NCBI RefSeq assembly: GCF_011761235.1
Contig: NZ_JAAOYW010000002.1
Span: forward strand, 434,001-498,000
Length of the DNA: 64,000 nt
Source of the DNA: Frigoribacterium faeni
GTDB lineage: Bacteria; Actinomycetota; Actinomycetes; Actinomycetales; Microbacteriaceae
Direction of reading: 5' to 3'
Under the pieces are notes generated by a model, which had not been told where the DNA came from, ran no database searches, and saw nothing but the letters and a program-made list of their open reading frames with translations. A program made the position numbers and the translations under genes. Shown piece by piece: positions 18,854 through 28,134 of the stretch. Position 1 is the stretch's first letter. The number at the start of each line of letters is the position of its first letter.

Positions 18854-20182
18854 CTACTTGTTCAGCGCGTCGTTCGTCGAGCTGTCGAACGACTTCGCGG
18901 CGGCCTCGGGCGTCTTGCTGCCCGACGCGATGCTCGAGAAGAGCTCGTTGATGCTGCGGTCGCCCTCGAGCGCGGCCCAGTTGCCGCTCGCGGGGGTGGC
19001 CTTCGAGTTCAGCGCGGCGGTGAAGAAGCCCTCGTCGATGTCGCCGAGGGTGCTCTGCGCCGCCTCGATGCCGTCGGTGCTGTTCGGGATCCAGCCGTCG
19101 TTGCCGTAGACCCAGTCGTTCTGGATCTCGGGGCTCGCGGCGATCTTGGCCCACTGCAGGGCGAGGTCGGTGTTCGCGCTCTTCGCGGCGATGCCCCAGT
19201 CCGAGCCGCCGAGCATGACGGGCTGCGTGTCGCCCGACTTGCCGGGGAACGGGAACGTGCCGAAGTCGTCGTCGGTCAGCGCCGGGTTCGCCTCCTTGAT
19301 GAGGTCGATCTTGCCGTTCGTGCCGAGGATCGCGCCGGTCTTGCCGTCGGCGAAGACCTGGTTCTGGTCGGGCACGTCGGTGTCGAGGGTCTGCGAGGCG
19401 CCGGTCGAGTAGGCGTTCTGGAACTCGACGAAGTCCTCGAGGCCCTGCTGCGCCTCGTCCGAGCCGAGCCCCGCCTCCCACGTGCCGTCGTCGGCCTGGG
19501 TCGCGATCTCGCCGCCGGCGTCCCAGACGAACTGCATGCCGGCGTACCAGTACTGACCGGGCATGTAGAAGGGCGAGTAGTCGCTGGCCGTGTTGGCGGC
19601 CTTCAGGGCGTCGAGGTCGGCGGTGAGCTCGTCGTAGGTGGTGGGCTCGTCGGTGATGCCCGCGGCCGCCCACTGGGCCTTGTTGTAGATCACGGCACGG
19701 GTGCCCGCGAAGCCGGGCACGCCGTAGAGCGAGCCGTCGACGGTCGCCGGCTCCTCGAGGCCGGTGAGCCACTCCTGGCCCTGTGCGAGGTCGTCGGCGT
19801 AGTCGGTGAGGTCGAGCAGCGCGCCGTTCTCGGCGTAGCTGGCCACCTGGGTGTTGCCGAGGTCGAGCACGTCGGGCGGGGTGTTCGTCGCGAGCGCCGT
19901 GCTGACCTTGGTGGTGATGCCGTCCCACTGCTGGGTCTGCACGTCGACCTTCGCCCCGGTCTGCGCCGTGAACTCGTCGTTGATCGCCGCGATGGTCTCG
20001 TCGGTGTAGTCGCCCGTCATGACCCAGACGGTCAGCGTCTCGCCGTCGCCCTTCGTGGTGGGCACCGTCTTCGGCCCGTCGCTGCCGCCGCCTCCTGCCG
20101 TGCCCGCGCTCGAGCAGGCCGTCAGGGCCAGGGCGGCCGTGAGGCCGAGGGCCGCGACCGCTGTGTGACGTGTCATTCGCAT
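18854..20182 (-). CDS. Sugar ABC transporter substrate-binding lipoprotein
   Basis: 442 residues, family 1 extracellular solute-binding protein. The signal ends in the lipobox LTAC with Cys23, followed by a Gly/Ser linker. Mature part: TLTVWVMTGDYTDETIAAINDEF, DVLDLGNTQVASYAENG and GSDWGIAAKS are typical of this family. GAGGAGACACA precedes the ATG. First of the transporter genes; 88 bases to the permeases. Chitobiose, GlcNAc or a muropeptide sugar are the plausible ligands from context; sequence alone does not say. Confidence 0.92.
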   Translation of the reverse strand: MRMTRHTAVAALGLTAALALTACSSAGTAGGGGSDGPKTVPTTKGDGETLTVWVMTGDYTDETIAAINDEFTAQTGAKVDVQTQQWDGITTKVSTALATNTPPDVLDLGNTQVASYAENGALLDLTDYADDLAQGQEWLTGLEEPATVDGSLYGVPGFAGTRAVIYNKAQWAAAGITDEPTTYDELTADLDALKAANTASDYSPFYMPGQYWYAGMQFVWDAGGEIATQADDGTWEAGLGSDEAQQGLEDFVEFQNAYSTGASQTLDTDVPDQNQVFADGKTGAILGTNGKIDLIKEANPALTDDDFGTFPFPGKSGDTQPVMLGGSDWGIAAKSANTDLALQWAKIAASPEIQNDWVYGNDGWIPNSTDGIEAAQSTLGDIDEGFFTAALNSKATPASGNWAALEGDRSINELFSSIASGSKTPEAAAKSFDSSTNDALNK

Positions 20183-20342
20183 TGTGTCTCCTCGTGGACG
20201 GGGCGGCGGTGCCGCGTGGTGCTGCTGGGAGTGATGGTGGTGGAGCAGGTGCGGGTGGTGCTGGTGCGGGTGGTGCGGTCTGTGGTCGACGGGCTCGTCG
20301 ACGGGCCTGGGGAGGACCCACGGGCCGGGCTCGCGGGCGGGG

Positions 20343-21491
20343 TCACGAGACGCCCAGCTCGGCCGAGAGCACGAGGGAGGCGGCGCCGAGCACGGCCAGG
20401 TCGCGGTCGTCCCCGGCGTAGCGGAGCACGAGCCCGTTGCTCACGGCCGACAGCGTCCGGGCGCGGACCGTCTCGAGCGCGGCGCGCGGCAGCACCCCGT
20501 CGAGCAGCTCGCGCGGCCCCGAGAGCACGACCTCGTCGAGCCCGAGGGCGCTCACCACGGGGGCGAGCACGAGGCCGAGGTCGCGACCGGCGGCGTGCAG
20601 CACCGCGCCGCGCGAGCCCGGGTCGACGCCGAGGAGGCGGGCCGACAGGCCCGGGGCCGCCAGCGAGACCTCGAGGCAGCCGCGTCGGCCGCAGGCGCAG
20701 ACGTCGCCGCCGTCGTCGACGGTGACGTGCCCGATCTCGCCGGCCGAGAACCGGTCGCCCTCGACGAGCGCTCCCCCGACGATGAGGCCGACGCCGACGC
20801 CGTGCTCGATGGTGATCACCATGAGGCTGCGCGACGGGTCGCGGTCGGGCTCGCCGAAGGTGTGCACGCCCAGGGCGGCGAGGTTCGCGTCGTTGCCGAC
20901 GTGCACCGGCACGCCCGCGCGGGCGCTGAGACGAGCGGCGAGCGGCAGGTCCCACCAGCCGAGGTGCACGGCGGTGCGGACCACGCCCTGGTGGTCGACG
21001 ATGCCGGGCGTGCCCACCCCGACCCCGAGGAGGCGCGTGGTCGTCAGCAGGGAGAGCTCGTCGACGAGGCGCTCGGCCAGCGCCACCGCGTCCTCGCCCG
21101 TCGCGCCGTCGATGTCCACGCTGGCCCGGCCGACGACCTCGCCGCGGACGTCGACGACGGCGCCCGAGAACCGCTGGGCCGACGAGAGGTCGAGGGCCAG
21201 GATGTGGAACGAGTCGGGACGGATGCCGACGAGGGTGGCGGGCTTGCCGACCCGGGCGTCCTCGCGCAGGCCGAGCTCGACCACGACGCCGTCGTCGCTC
21301 AGCTCCTGCACGATGCCCGACACGGTGGGCCGGGTGAGGCCGCTCTCGCGGGCGAGGTCGGCGCGGCTCATCGAGCCCTGGCGCCAGAGGGTCTGCAGCA
21401 CGAGGGAGCGGTTGTGGGCCCGCGTGTGCTGCGGCAGCGACTTCGCCGTGACGCGCAGCGCGTCGGCACGGGGAGCGGCCGTTCGGGGCAC
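20343..21491 (-). CDS. ROK-family transcriptional repressor
   Basis: 382 residues from the GTG at 21491, preceded by GAGAGGAGGCGA; longer frame upstream rejected. An N-terminal winged helix (SRADLARESGLTRPTVSGIVQEL) precedes a ROK sugar-binding domain with GVGVGTPGIVD, HVGNDANLAALG and the zinc motif CACGRRGCLE. The catalytic-type LDLSSAQRFSGAVVD replaces the kinase ATP-site DIGGTK, as in NagC/XylR-type repressors. It is 160 bases upstream of the binding-protein gene in the same direction and divergent from the ROK kinase, so it probably controls both via TTAGTAA-type sites. Confidence 0.92.
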   Translation of the reverse strand: MPRTAAPRADALRVTAKSLPQHTRAHNRSLVLQTLWRQGSMSRADLARESGLTRPTVSGIVQELSDDGVVVELGLREDARVGKPATLVGIRPDSFHILALDLSSAQRFSGAVVDVRGEVVGRASVDIDGATGEDAVALAERLVDELSLLTTTRLLGVGVGTPGIVDHQGVVRTAVHLGWWDLPLAARLSARAGVPVHVGNDANLAALGVHTFGEPDRDPSRSLMVITIEHGVGVGLIVGGALVEGDRFSAGEIGHVTVDDGGDVCACGRRGCLEVSLAAPGLSARLLGVDPGSRGAVLHAAGRDLGLVLAPVVSALGLDEVVLSGPRELLDGVLPRAALETVRARTLSAVSNGLVLRYAGDDRDLAVLGAASLVLSAELGVS

Positions 21492-21581
21492 GGTCGCCTC
21501 CTCTCGTCTCGGGCGTCGCCGACCGGGGCCTCGAGAGGCGTGCACCGTCTCGTCTGAGGAGTCGGGCCCGGCAGCGTTGCC

Positions 21582-21605
21582 GTTTAGTAAAAATGCCTTA
21601 CAAAC
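21582..21605. promoter_or_regulatory. Candidate ROK operator 1
   Basis: GTTTAGTAA (21582-21590) and TTACAAAC (21598-21605) form an imperfect inverted repeat 90 bp upstream of the ROK repressor start. It stands out as A/T-rich in a very GC-rich gap and resembles operator 2. Confidence 0.6.
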
Positions 21606-21708
21606 ACGTTGTCAAGGCTGGTGCGGCGAGTTTACGAGCAGGAAACACGGCCGGTCAATACCCGAAATGTGCCCGACTTCGCGGGCCTCACGGTCTTGCC
21701 ACCCCCGG

Positions 21709-21727
21709 GTTAGTAAGCTTTACTAAC
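21709..21727. promoter_or_regulatory. Candidate ROK operator 2
   Basis: GTTAGTAA and TTACTAAC are perfect 8-bp arms separated by GCT, matching the TTAGTAAA-NN-TTTACTAA style of ROK-family operators. It lies about 100 bp before the ROK kinase. The remainder of the 335-bp divergent gap (21492-21826) shows no other gene apart from the 32-codon leader. Confidence 0.7.
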
Positions 21728-21731
21728 GAAC

Positions 21732-21830
21732 ATGAGCAGGCCCTCACCCGCCGCCCGCGGCGCCGTCGCCCGGCGATCCCCGGCCGCGCCCCGAGGGCTG
21801 CGCGCCCCTCGGCTCGAGGTGCTGCGGTGA
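21732..21830 (+). CDS. Possible 32-codon leader ORF ahead of ROK kinase
   Basis: ATG at 21732, five bases after operator 2, runs 32 codons (MSRPSPAARG... ending RLEVLR). Its TGA overlaps the GTG of the kinase as GTGA, suggesting translational coupling. Very Arg/Pro/Ala-rich, with no Shine-Dalgarno visible, so it might be read from a leaderless transcript. It could equally be chance in GC-rich DNA. Confidence 0.35.
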   Translation: MSRPSPAARGAVARRSPAAPRGLRAPRLEVLR

Positions 21831-22762
21831 GGATCGGCCTCGACATCGGCGGCACCAAGATCGACGCCGTGGCCGTCGACGACGCGCTCGCCTCCCGCGC
21901 TCCGGTGCACCGCGTCCGCCTCGCCTCCGGCTACGGCGCGGACGAGGTCGTCGGCAACGCGGTCGAGGCAGTGCGGCACCTGGCGGCCCTGACCGGCGTG
22001 CCGCCGCAGGCGCTCGACTCGATCGGCGTGGGCGTGCCCGGCGTCGTCGACCCGGCCACCGGCAGGGTCGCGCACGCCGTGAACCTCGGGCTCGTCGACG
22101 TCCCCCTGGGCGACGAGCTCGCACGCCGCGTCGGCGCCCCCGTCCGGGTCGAGAACGACGTCAACGCCGCGGCCCTCGGCGCCTGGCACGCCCTCGGGCT
22201 GCAGGGCTCTGCCGCCTACCTCAACCTCGGCACCGGGCTCGCCGCCGGGCTCGTGCTCGACGGCCGGCTGCGCCGCGGAGCCCACGGCGCGGCCGGCGAG
22301 ATCGGCCACGTGCCCGTCGACCCGGCGGGGGCCTGGTGCGCCTGCGGCCAGCGCGGCTGCCTCGAGACCGTCGCCTCCGGCTCCGCCGCGGCGCGCCTCT
22401 GGCCGACGACGGCGCTGCACCCGGCGCGCGCCCTGCTCGACGCCGCGGCCACGGGCGACCACGCCGCGCTGCGGGCCCGCGCCGTCCTCGTCGACGGGGT
22501 CGCCCAGGCCGTCCGCCTGCTCGCCCTCACCGTCGACGTGCAGACCGTCGTCGTCGGCGGCGGCCTGAGCGCGCTCGGCGACGACCTGATGGGGCCCGTG
22601 CGCGACGCGCTCGCGGACCAGGGCGCCGCCTCCTCGTTCATCGCCTCGCTCGAGCTCGCCTCGCGGCTCGTGCTGCTGCCCGCCGGCCTGCCCGCGGCCG
22701 CGATGGGCGCCGCCCTGGCCGGCACGCCCGCCGACCCGGTGCCGGTCGCCGCGGCCGGCTGA
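21827..22762 (+). CDS. ROK-family sugar kinase (probable GlcNAc kinase)
   Basis: 311 residues from GTG at 21827. ATP site GLDIGGTKIDAVAVDD at the very N-terminus, VGVPGVVDPATG, VENDVNAAALG with the catalytic Asp, GEIGHVPVDP and the zinc motif CACGQRGCLETVASG. Full-length for a kinase, unlike the divergent repressor. The GH20 enzyme would free unphosphorylated GlcNAc inside the cell; a kinase is then needed before NagA, so GlcNAc is the likely substrate. Glucose or another hexose remains possible. Confidence 0.88.
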   Translation: MRIGLDIGGTKIDAVAVDDALASRAPVHRVRLASGYGADEVVGNAVEAVRHLAALTGVPPQALDSIGVGVPGVVDPATGRVAHAVNLGLVDVPLGDELARRVGAPVRVENDVNAAALGAWHALGLQGSAAYLNLGTGLAAGLVLDGRLRRGAHGAAGEIGHVPVDPAGAWCACGQRGCLETVASGSAAARLWPTTALHPARALLDAAATGDHAALRARAVLVDGVAQAVRLLALTVDVQTVVVGGGLSALGDDLMGPVRDALADQGAASSFIASLELASRLVLLPAGLPAAAMGAALAGTPADPVPVAAAG

Positions 22763-22861
22763 CCCGGGCGACGCTGCCCGCGCCGCGAGCGGCACGGCAC
22801 GTCGGCGGGCCTCAGCCGGACGACGGTGGTGCACGGCCGGGCGCCCCGTTACCCTGAGGCC

Positions 22862-23335
22862 ATGTCGGACCTGCGCCTCGAGACCCTGTCCGCCGCCACC
22901 GTCGTGGCGGCCAACAACCTGACGCTCAAGCCGGGCCAGGAACAGTTCGTGGCCCCGGTCTCGCACTCGATCGCCGAGGCGTACGTCAACCCCTCCACCG
23001 CCTGGCCCCGCGTCGTGCTCGACGGCGACGAGGTGGTCGGCTTCATCATGGGCAACTTCGACGCCGAGGCCGACGACGAGTCGCTGCGCAGCTGCATCTG
23101 GCGCATCAACGTGTCGGCCGAGCACCAGGGCCAGGGCGTCGGCCGCTTCGCCGTGCACGCCCTCGCCGGGGAGGCGCGCAGCCGCGGCTTCGACACGCTC
23201 ACCGTCATCTACGAGCCCGGCGACGACGGCCCCGAGCGGTTCTTCGGCCACATCGGCTTCGAGGTCGTCGGCGAGACGCCCTACGGCGAGCACCTCGCGG
23301 CGCTCACCATCGCGCCCGGCCCGCACGCGGAGTGA
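22862..23335 (+). CDS. GNAT-family N-acetyltransferase
   Basis: 157 residues from the ATG at 22862. The acetyl-CoA binding motif reads EHQGQGVGRFAVHALAGEA, followed by FFGHIGFEVVGET. The start (VSHSIAEAYVNP) resembles diamine/spermidine acetyltransferases of the BltD/PaiA kind, but the substrate is not certain. Its stop overlaps the GTG of the alkyltransferase-like gene, so the two are translationally coupled. Confidence 0.85.
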   Translation: MSDLRLETLSAATVVAANNLTLKPGQEQFVAPVSHSIAEAYVNPSTAWPRVVLDGDEVVGFIMGNFDAEADDESLRSCIWRINVSAEHQGQGVGRFAVHALAGEARSRGFDTLTVIYEPGDDGPERFFGHIGFEVVGETPYGEHLAALTIAPGPHAE

Positions 23336-23748
23336 CCGCCGGGTCGGCTGACGGGTCGGCCGACGGGCAGCCCGAGCCAGGTCTCGGACAGCCCGGTGCG
23401 GACGCGGCCGGCGACGACTTCGTCTCGCGCGTCATCGCGGTCGTCGAGTCCGTCCCGGAGGGGCGGGTCATGTCGTACGGGTCGGTCGCGGCGGCAGTCG
23501 GGTCACTGTCGTCGCGCGGCGTCGGCAAGGTCATGGCGCACGCCGGGTCCGAGCTGCCCTGGTGGCGCGTCGTCAAGGCGTCCGGGCACGCCCCCGAGGG
23601 CCACGGGCAGCGGGCCCTCGAGCACTGGCGGGCGGAGAGCACTCCGCTGCGTACGTCGCGCACCGGCACCGTCCGGGTCGACCTCGACCGCGCCTCCTGG
23701 TGGCCGGAGTTCGTCCTGGGGGACGAGGCGGTCGGCACCTCCGGCTGA
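23332..23748 (+). CDS. Alkyltransferase-like (ATL) DNA-binding protein
   Basis: 138 residues from a GTG overlapping the GNAT stop. It has the DNA-binding domain of O6-alkylguanine transferases (VIAVVESVPEGRVMSYGSVAAAVG, SRGVGKVMA), but where the repair enzyme has PCHR the sequence reads LPWWRVVKASG. The active Cys is absent and Trp replaces it, as in ATL proteins that flag O6-alkylguanine for nucleotide excision repair. The first ~25 residues are Gly/Asp-rich and probably flexible. Confidence 0.87.
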   Translation: MTAGSADGSADGQPEPGLGQPGADAAGDDFVSRVIAVVESVPEGRVMSYGSVAAAVGSLSSRGVGKVMAHAGSELPWWRVVKASGHAPEGHGQRALEHWRAESTPLRTSRTGTVRVDLDRASWWPEFVLGDEAVGTSG

Positions 23749-23782
23749 GGCGCCGCGGGCTCCCCGGCACTTCGATGGAGGC

Positions 23783-24199
23783 ATGTCCTCGCTCGCCCGT
23801 CTCGTGGCCGCCGCCGTCGTCGCGGCCGCCGTCTGCACCTCCGTCGCGTCCTGCTCGTCCCTGGGCCTCGGCTCGGACGAGAAGTCGTACGAGTTCGCCC
23901 GCTACGGCGACGCCCCGAAGGCCGGCACGCGGTCGTTCGTGCTCGACGCGTGGGTGCCCTCCGACGCGACCGAGATCCGCGCGGTGGCCCGTCGCGAGTC
24001 CCCGGGGGAGGCGGTCCTCACGTTCCGCAGCGCCGCCTCCGTCGCCGACACGGCCGGCTGCACCGCCCTCGACCCCGTCACCGCCGCCCCGCCGCTGTCT
24101 CCCGACTGGCTGCCCGTCGACATGCCGACGACCGGGTGGAACTGCGACGACTGGACGGTCGTCACCGACAACGGCACCGTCTGGGCCTGGCACGGCTGA
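23783..24199 (+). CDS. Small lipoprotein of unknown function
   Basis: 138 residues, ATG at 23783 with GGAGG placed unusually close. A hydrophobic signal ends in the lipobox VASC (Cys24). The mature part is about 115 residues, with two further Cys (TAGCTALD and GWNCDDW) that could form a disulfide on the cell surface, and ends WAWHG. No family recognised. It follows the ATL gene by 34 bases and ends against a convergent exporter gene. Confidence 0.72.
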   Translation: MSSLARLVAAAVVAAAVCTSVASCSSLGLGSDEKSYEFARYGDAPKAGTRSFVLDAWVPSDATEIRAVARRESPGEAVLTFRSAASVADTAGCTALDPVTAAPPLSPDWLPVDMPTTGWNCDDWTVVTDNGTVWAWHG

Positions 24200-24222
24200 C
24201 GCCGCCGTCGCCGTGCGCAGCA

Positions 24223-24322
24223 TTCAGGAACCCGTCCGCGCAGGGTCCTGAACCGTGCACGGTTCAGGACCCTGCCTCTCCCCCTCGCGCGATGCAGGAC
24301 CGATGTTCCTGAACGAGGAGAG
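24223..24322. repeat. Nested inverted repeat, TTCAGGAAC family copy 4 with 36-bp palindrome
   Basis: Outer arms TTCAGGAAC (24223-24231) and GTTCCTGAA (24305-24313), then a CGAGGAGAGGG tail. Nested inside is a perfect 36-bp palindrome (24240-24275; half-site GCAGGGTCCTGAACCGTG). It lies between the convergent lipoprotein and ABC exporter stops. This is the best-preserved copy. Confidence 0.75.
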
Positions 24323-24334
24323 GGAGAGGGAGGG

Positions 24335-26308
24335 CTAGACGAGCGAGTCGCGCCAGGCCGCGTGCAGCTGCGCGAAGCGCCCCGTGCCCGCGATGAGGTC
24401 GGCGGGGGTGCCGTCCTCGACGACGCGGCCGTGCTCCATCACGAGCACCCGGTCGGCGATCGCGACCGTCGACAGGCGGTGCGCGATGATGACGGCGGTG
24501 CGGTCGGCGAGCAGGGTCTGCAGCGCCTCCTGCACCATGCGCTCGGACGGGATGTCGAGCGACGCCGTCGCCTCGTCGAGGATGAGCACCGCCGGGTCGG
24601 CGATGAAGGCGCGGGCGAACGACAGCAGCTGGCGCTGCCCCGCCGAGACCCGGCCGCCGCGCTTGTTCACGTCGGTGTCGTACCCGTCGGGCAGCGCGAC
24701 GACGAACTCGTGCGCACCGACCGCCCGGGCGGCCCGCTCGATCTCGTCGCGCGTCGCGTCGGGCTTGCCGAGGGCGATGTTGTCGGCCACCGAGCCCGAG
24801 AACAGGTAGGCCTCCTGGGTGACCATGACGATGGCCCGGCGGAGGTCCTTCGGGTGCAGGTCGCGCAGGTCGACGCCGTCGAGGGTGACCCGGCCGCGCG
24901 TCGGGTCGTAGAACCGCGACATCAGCTTGGCCAGGGTCGACTTGCCCGCGCCGGTCGAGCCGACCAGGGCGATGGTCTGCCCGGCGGGCACGTCGAGGTC
25001 GAACTCGGGCAGCACGACCGTGTCGGCCGAGTACGCGAACTCGACGTCGTCGAACACGACGGCGCCCTTCGCGTGGCGCAGCTCGACGGGCGTCTCGGGG
25101 TCGGGCACGCTCGGCTCCTCCTCGAGCACGCCCGAGATCTTCTCGAGCGCCGCCGACGCCGACTGGTAGCCGTTGTAGAACATGGCCATCTCCTCGGCTG
25201 GGTCGAAGAAGCGCTTGGCGTACAGCGCCGCCGCGAGCAGGGCGCCGATCTCGAGCGAGCCGTCGATCACGCGGAACCCGCCGAACAGCACGACGGCCGC
25301 GAGGGTCGCGTTGCCGATCAGCACCAGGCCGGGGTCGAACGTGCCGAAGAGGGTGAACACCTTCGAGTTGGCCTGGCGGTACTCCTCGACGTAGCCTGCG
25401 TACTCCTTCTCGTTGCGCTCCTCCTTGCGGAACGCCTGCACCGCGCGCATGCCCGTCATCGTCTCGACGAAGTGCACGATCACCCGGGCGCTGGCGACGC
25501 GCGTCGCCCGGAACAGCTTCTGCGAGCGCACCTGGAACCAGCGCGTCAGCACGACCAGCGGCACGAGCGCCACCGCGAGCACGAGCCCGCTCGGGGCGTC
25601 GACGCTGACCAGCGCGATCGCCGTGAAGCCCATGAAGAGCAGGCCCGACACGAGCTGGTTGATGCCCGAGTCGAGCAGCTCGCGGATCGAGTCGAGGTCG
25701 CTCGTCTGCCGCGAGATGATGCGGCCCGACGTGTACGTCTCGTGGAACTCGAGGCTGAGCCGCTGTGTGTGCAGGAACAGCCGCTTGCGCAGGTCGAACA
25801 GGATCGCCTGGCTGATGCGCGCCGACAGCACCGTGTACTGCGCCATCAGCACGGCGCCGAGCACACCCGTCACGAGGTACACGACGACCACGAGGATCGC
25901 CGGCGCCCAGTCCTGCCGGTCCATCAGCGCGGGCAGGGCGCTGTCGATGCCGAAGGCGATCAGCGCCGGCCCGGCGACCTGCGACGCGGTGCTGACGATC
26001 ACGACGACCGCCATCAGCGCGAGCCGCCAGCGCAGCGGCCGGATCAACGAGCCGAGGAGGCGCAGCGAGCGTCGCCGCAGCCGCTTGCTCTCGGCCTTCG
26101 TGAAGTCGTCGCGCTCCTCGCCCCGGACGCCCTGGGTGGTGGAGCCCTGCTCGGCGCGCTTCTCGGCGGGGGTGCGGCCGTCGAGGGCGACGTGGGCGGG
26201 GCCGCCGCCCGTGCCGTCGACGAAGCCGTCGTCGCGGCCCGTCGGCGGGATCGCGGGCGCGTCCTGGTCTCGGCGCACGGCCTGGTCGTGCGTGGTCTGC
26301 TCGGTCAT
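24335..26308 (-). CDS. ABC exporter half-transporter with canonical ATPase site
   Basis: 657 residues: an N-terminal ~90-residue charged stretch, six membrane segments, then an ATPase domain with Walker [10 protein letters not shown], signature VSAGQRQ and Walker [12 protein letters not shown] carrying the catalytic Glu. Start ATGA overlaps the stop of the partner gene upstream. With its partner it forms a heterodimeric exporter of the LmrCD/BmrCD type, likely for drugs or another hydrophobic compound. The substrate is unknown. Confidence 0.92.
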   Translation of the reverse strand: MTEQTTHDQAVRRDQDAPAIPPTGRDDGFVDGTGGGPAHVALDGRTPAEKRAEQGSTTQGVRGEERDDFTKAESKRLRRRSLRLLGSLIRPLRWRLALMAVVVIVSTASQVAGPALIAFGIDSALPALMDRQDWAPAILVVVVYLVTGVLGAVLMAQYTVLSARISQAILFDLRKRLFLHTQRLSLEFHETYTSGRIISRQTSDLDSIRELLDSGINQLVSGLLFMGFTAIALVSVDAPSGLVLAVALVPLVVLTRWFQVRSQKLFRATRVASARVIVHFVETMTGMRAVQAFRKEERNEKEYAGYVEEYRQANSKVFTLFGTFDPGLVLIGNATLAAVVLFGGFRVIDGSLEIGALLAAALYAKRFFDPAEEMAMFYNGYQSASAALEKISGVLEEEPSVPDPETPVELRHAKGAVVFDDVEFAYSADTVVLPEFDLDVPAGQTIALVGSTGAGKSTLAKLMSRFYDPTRGRVTLDGVDLRDLHPKDLRRAIVMVTQEAYLFSGSVADNIALGKPDATRDEIERAARAVGAHEFVVALPDGYDTDVNKRGGRVSAGQRQLLSFARAFIADPAVLILDEATASLDIPSERMVQEALQTLLADRTAVIIAHRLSTVAIADRVLVMEHGRVVEDGTPADLIAGTGRFAQLHAAWRDSLV

Positions 26309-28134
26309 GCCAGCGCCTCCTCACGGGTGGGGGCGGTGTCGTCGTCGAGGGACGAGATCACCCAGCGGTAGTGCTCGTTGGAGGCGAGCAGGTCGGAGTG
26401 GGTGCCGACCGCGGTGACCCTGCCGTTCTCGAGCAGGGCGACGCGGTCGGCGAGCGTCACGGTCGACGGGCGGTGCGCGACGATCAGCGAAGTCGTCGAC
26501 GCCAGCACCCGGCGCAGGCCGGCCTCGACCCGCGCCTCGGTGTCGACGTCGAGCGCCGACAGGGGGTCGTCGAGCACGAGGATCGCCGGTCGGGCCGCGA
26601 CCGCGCGGGCGAGCGCGAGCCGCTGGCGCTGGCCGCCCGAGAGGCTGAGCCCCTCTTCGCCGACGAGGGTGTCGACCCCGGCGGGCAGGCGCTCGACGAA
26701 GTCGGCCTGGGCGATGTCGAGGGCCTCGCGCAGCACGCGCTCCGCCTCGTCGGGGTCGTCGGCGAGGTCGGGTCGTCCGAGCAGCACGTTGTCGCGCACG
26801 GACGCGCTGAACAGCGTGGCGTCCTCGAAGGCCATGCCGACCAGCCGGCGCAGCTCGTGCCGCGTCAGGTCGCGCACGTCGACGCCGTCGATGCGGACGC
26901 TGCCGCCCGTGACGTCGTAGAGGCGCGAGACGAGGGCGAGCAGCGTCGTCTTGCCCGAGCCGGTGAGCCCGACGAGCGCCATGGTCTCGCCCGGCTCGAC
27001 GACGAGGTCGACGCCGTTGACGAGGTCGGGGTACTGGGCGGGGCTGTCCTGGTAGCGGAAGTGGGCGTCCGCGAACTCGAGCCGCCCCTCCGGCGCCTCG
27101 ATGGTGACCGGGTGCTCGGGGTCGGTGACGGCGTTCTCGCTGTCGAGCACCTCGAAGAACCGGTCGGCGGCCGTGCGGGTGTCGAAGGTCATCGACAGCA
27201 GGAACCCGATCGACTCGACCGGCCAGCGCAGCACCGTCGCCGTCGCGAAGAACGCGAACAGCTGGCCGACGGTGAGCTGCCCGTCGGCCGCCAGCCAGAT
27301 GCCGCCGAGCAGGCAGAGCGCGAAGGCGACGTCGGGCACGAGCAGCAGCCAGAGCCACAGCCGGCTGATCGCCCGCGCCTTCTCGATCTCGGTGCCCCGC
27401 AGGTCGTCGGCCTGCTTCGCGAACTCGTCGAGCGAGTGCTTGCCCCGCCCGAAGGCCTTGAGCACGCGGATGCCGTGCACGCTCTGCTCGACGCTCGTGG
27501 CCAGGTCGCCGACCTGGTCCTGGCTGCGCCGGGCGACGATCGAGTAGCGCTTCTCGAAGGCGAAGCTGACGAAGAACACCGGCAGCGACGCGACGACGAA
27601 CAGCACCGCGAGCACGGGGCTGTAGAAGAAGAGCACGGCGAAGCCCACGATGATCGTCAGCACGTTGACGACCAGCAGCACGAGGCCGAAGGCGAGCCAG
27701 CGACGGATCAGCGACAGGTCGCTCACCGACCGGCTGAGCAGCTGGCCGCTCTGCCACCGGTCGTGGAACGCGACGGGCAGGTCCTGCAGCTTCGCGTAGA
27801 GCGAGTTGCGCATCGACGCCTCGACGTGGGTGCTCGGCGTGAGCACGAGCCGCCGGCGCGCGGCGATCATGGCCGCCTCGACGACGCCCAGGGCGAGCAC
27901 GACGGCGAAGGCCGGCCAGACCTGCGCCCGGTCGCCGCTCGACAGCGGACCGTCGACGAGCAGCTGGAGGACGGCGGGGATGAGCAGGGCCACGACTGCG
28001 GCGGCGAGCGCGGCGACGGCACCGAGCACGATGCGCGGGATGGCCGGCCGGGCGTAGGGGCGCAGGCGCATCAGCGCCCGGAACGTCGACGGGCGACGCG
28101 TCGCGGACGGAGGAGCAGGGGACTTCTGAGACAT
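26305..28134 (-). CDS. ABC exporter half-transporter with degenerate ATPase site
   Basis: 609 residues from ATG at 28134: six membrane segments then an ATPase domain with Walker [10 protein letters not shown] and signature [10 protein letters not shown]. Walker B ends [11 protein letters not shown], with Asp in place of the catalytic Glu. One consensus and one degenerate site is the hallmark of asymmetric heterodimeric exporters, so this subunit works with the next gene. It lies 185 bases downstream of a 38-codon ORF with a strong ribosome site, which may regulate both. Confidence 0.92.
   Translation of the reverse strand: MSQKSPAPPSATRRPSTFRALMRLRPYARPAIPRIVLGAVAALAAAVVALLIPAVLQLLVDGPLSSGDRAQVWPAFAVVLALGVVEAAMIAARRRLVLTPSTHVEASMRNSLYAKLQDLPVAFHDRWQSGQLLSRSVSDLSLIRRWLAFGLVLLVVNVLTIIVGFAVLFFYSPVLAVLFVVASLPVFFVSFAFEKRYSIVARRSQDQVGDLATSVEQSVHGIRVLKAFGRGKHSLDEFAKQADDLRGTEIEKARAISRLWLWLLLVPDVAFALCLLGGIWLAADGQLTVGQLFAFFATATVLRWPVESIGFLLSMTFDTRTAADRFFEVLDSENAVTDPEHPVTIEAPEGRLEFADAHFRYQDSPAQYPDLVNGVDLVVEPGETMALVGLTGSGKTTLLALVSRLYDVTGGSVRIDGVDVRDLTRHELRRLVGMAFEDATLFSASVRDNVLLGRPDLADDPDEAERVLREALDIAQADFVERLPAGVDTLVGEEGLSLSGGQRQRLALARAVAARPAILVLDDPLSALDVDTEARVEAGLRRVLASTTSLIVAHRPSTVTLADRVALLENGRVTAVGTHSDLLASNEHYRWVISSLDDDTAPTREEALA

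Noticed and set aside
24335-28134. Lantibiotic/bacteriocin exporter cluster with the 38-residue peptide as precursor
   Set aside because: No peptidase C39 domain, no modification enzymes, and the peptide lacks Cys or a double-Gly leader; kept only as a leader-peptide hypothesis.
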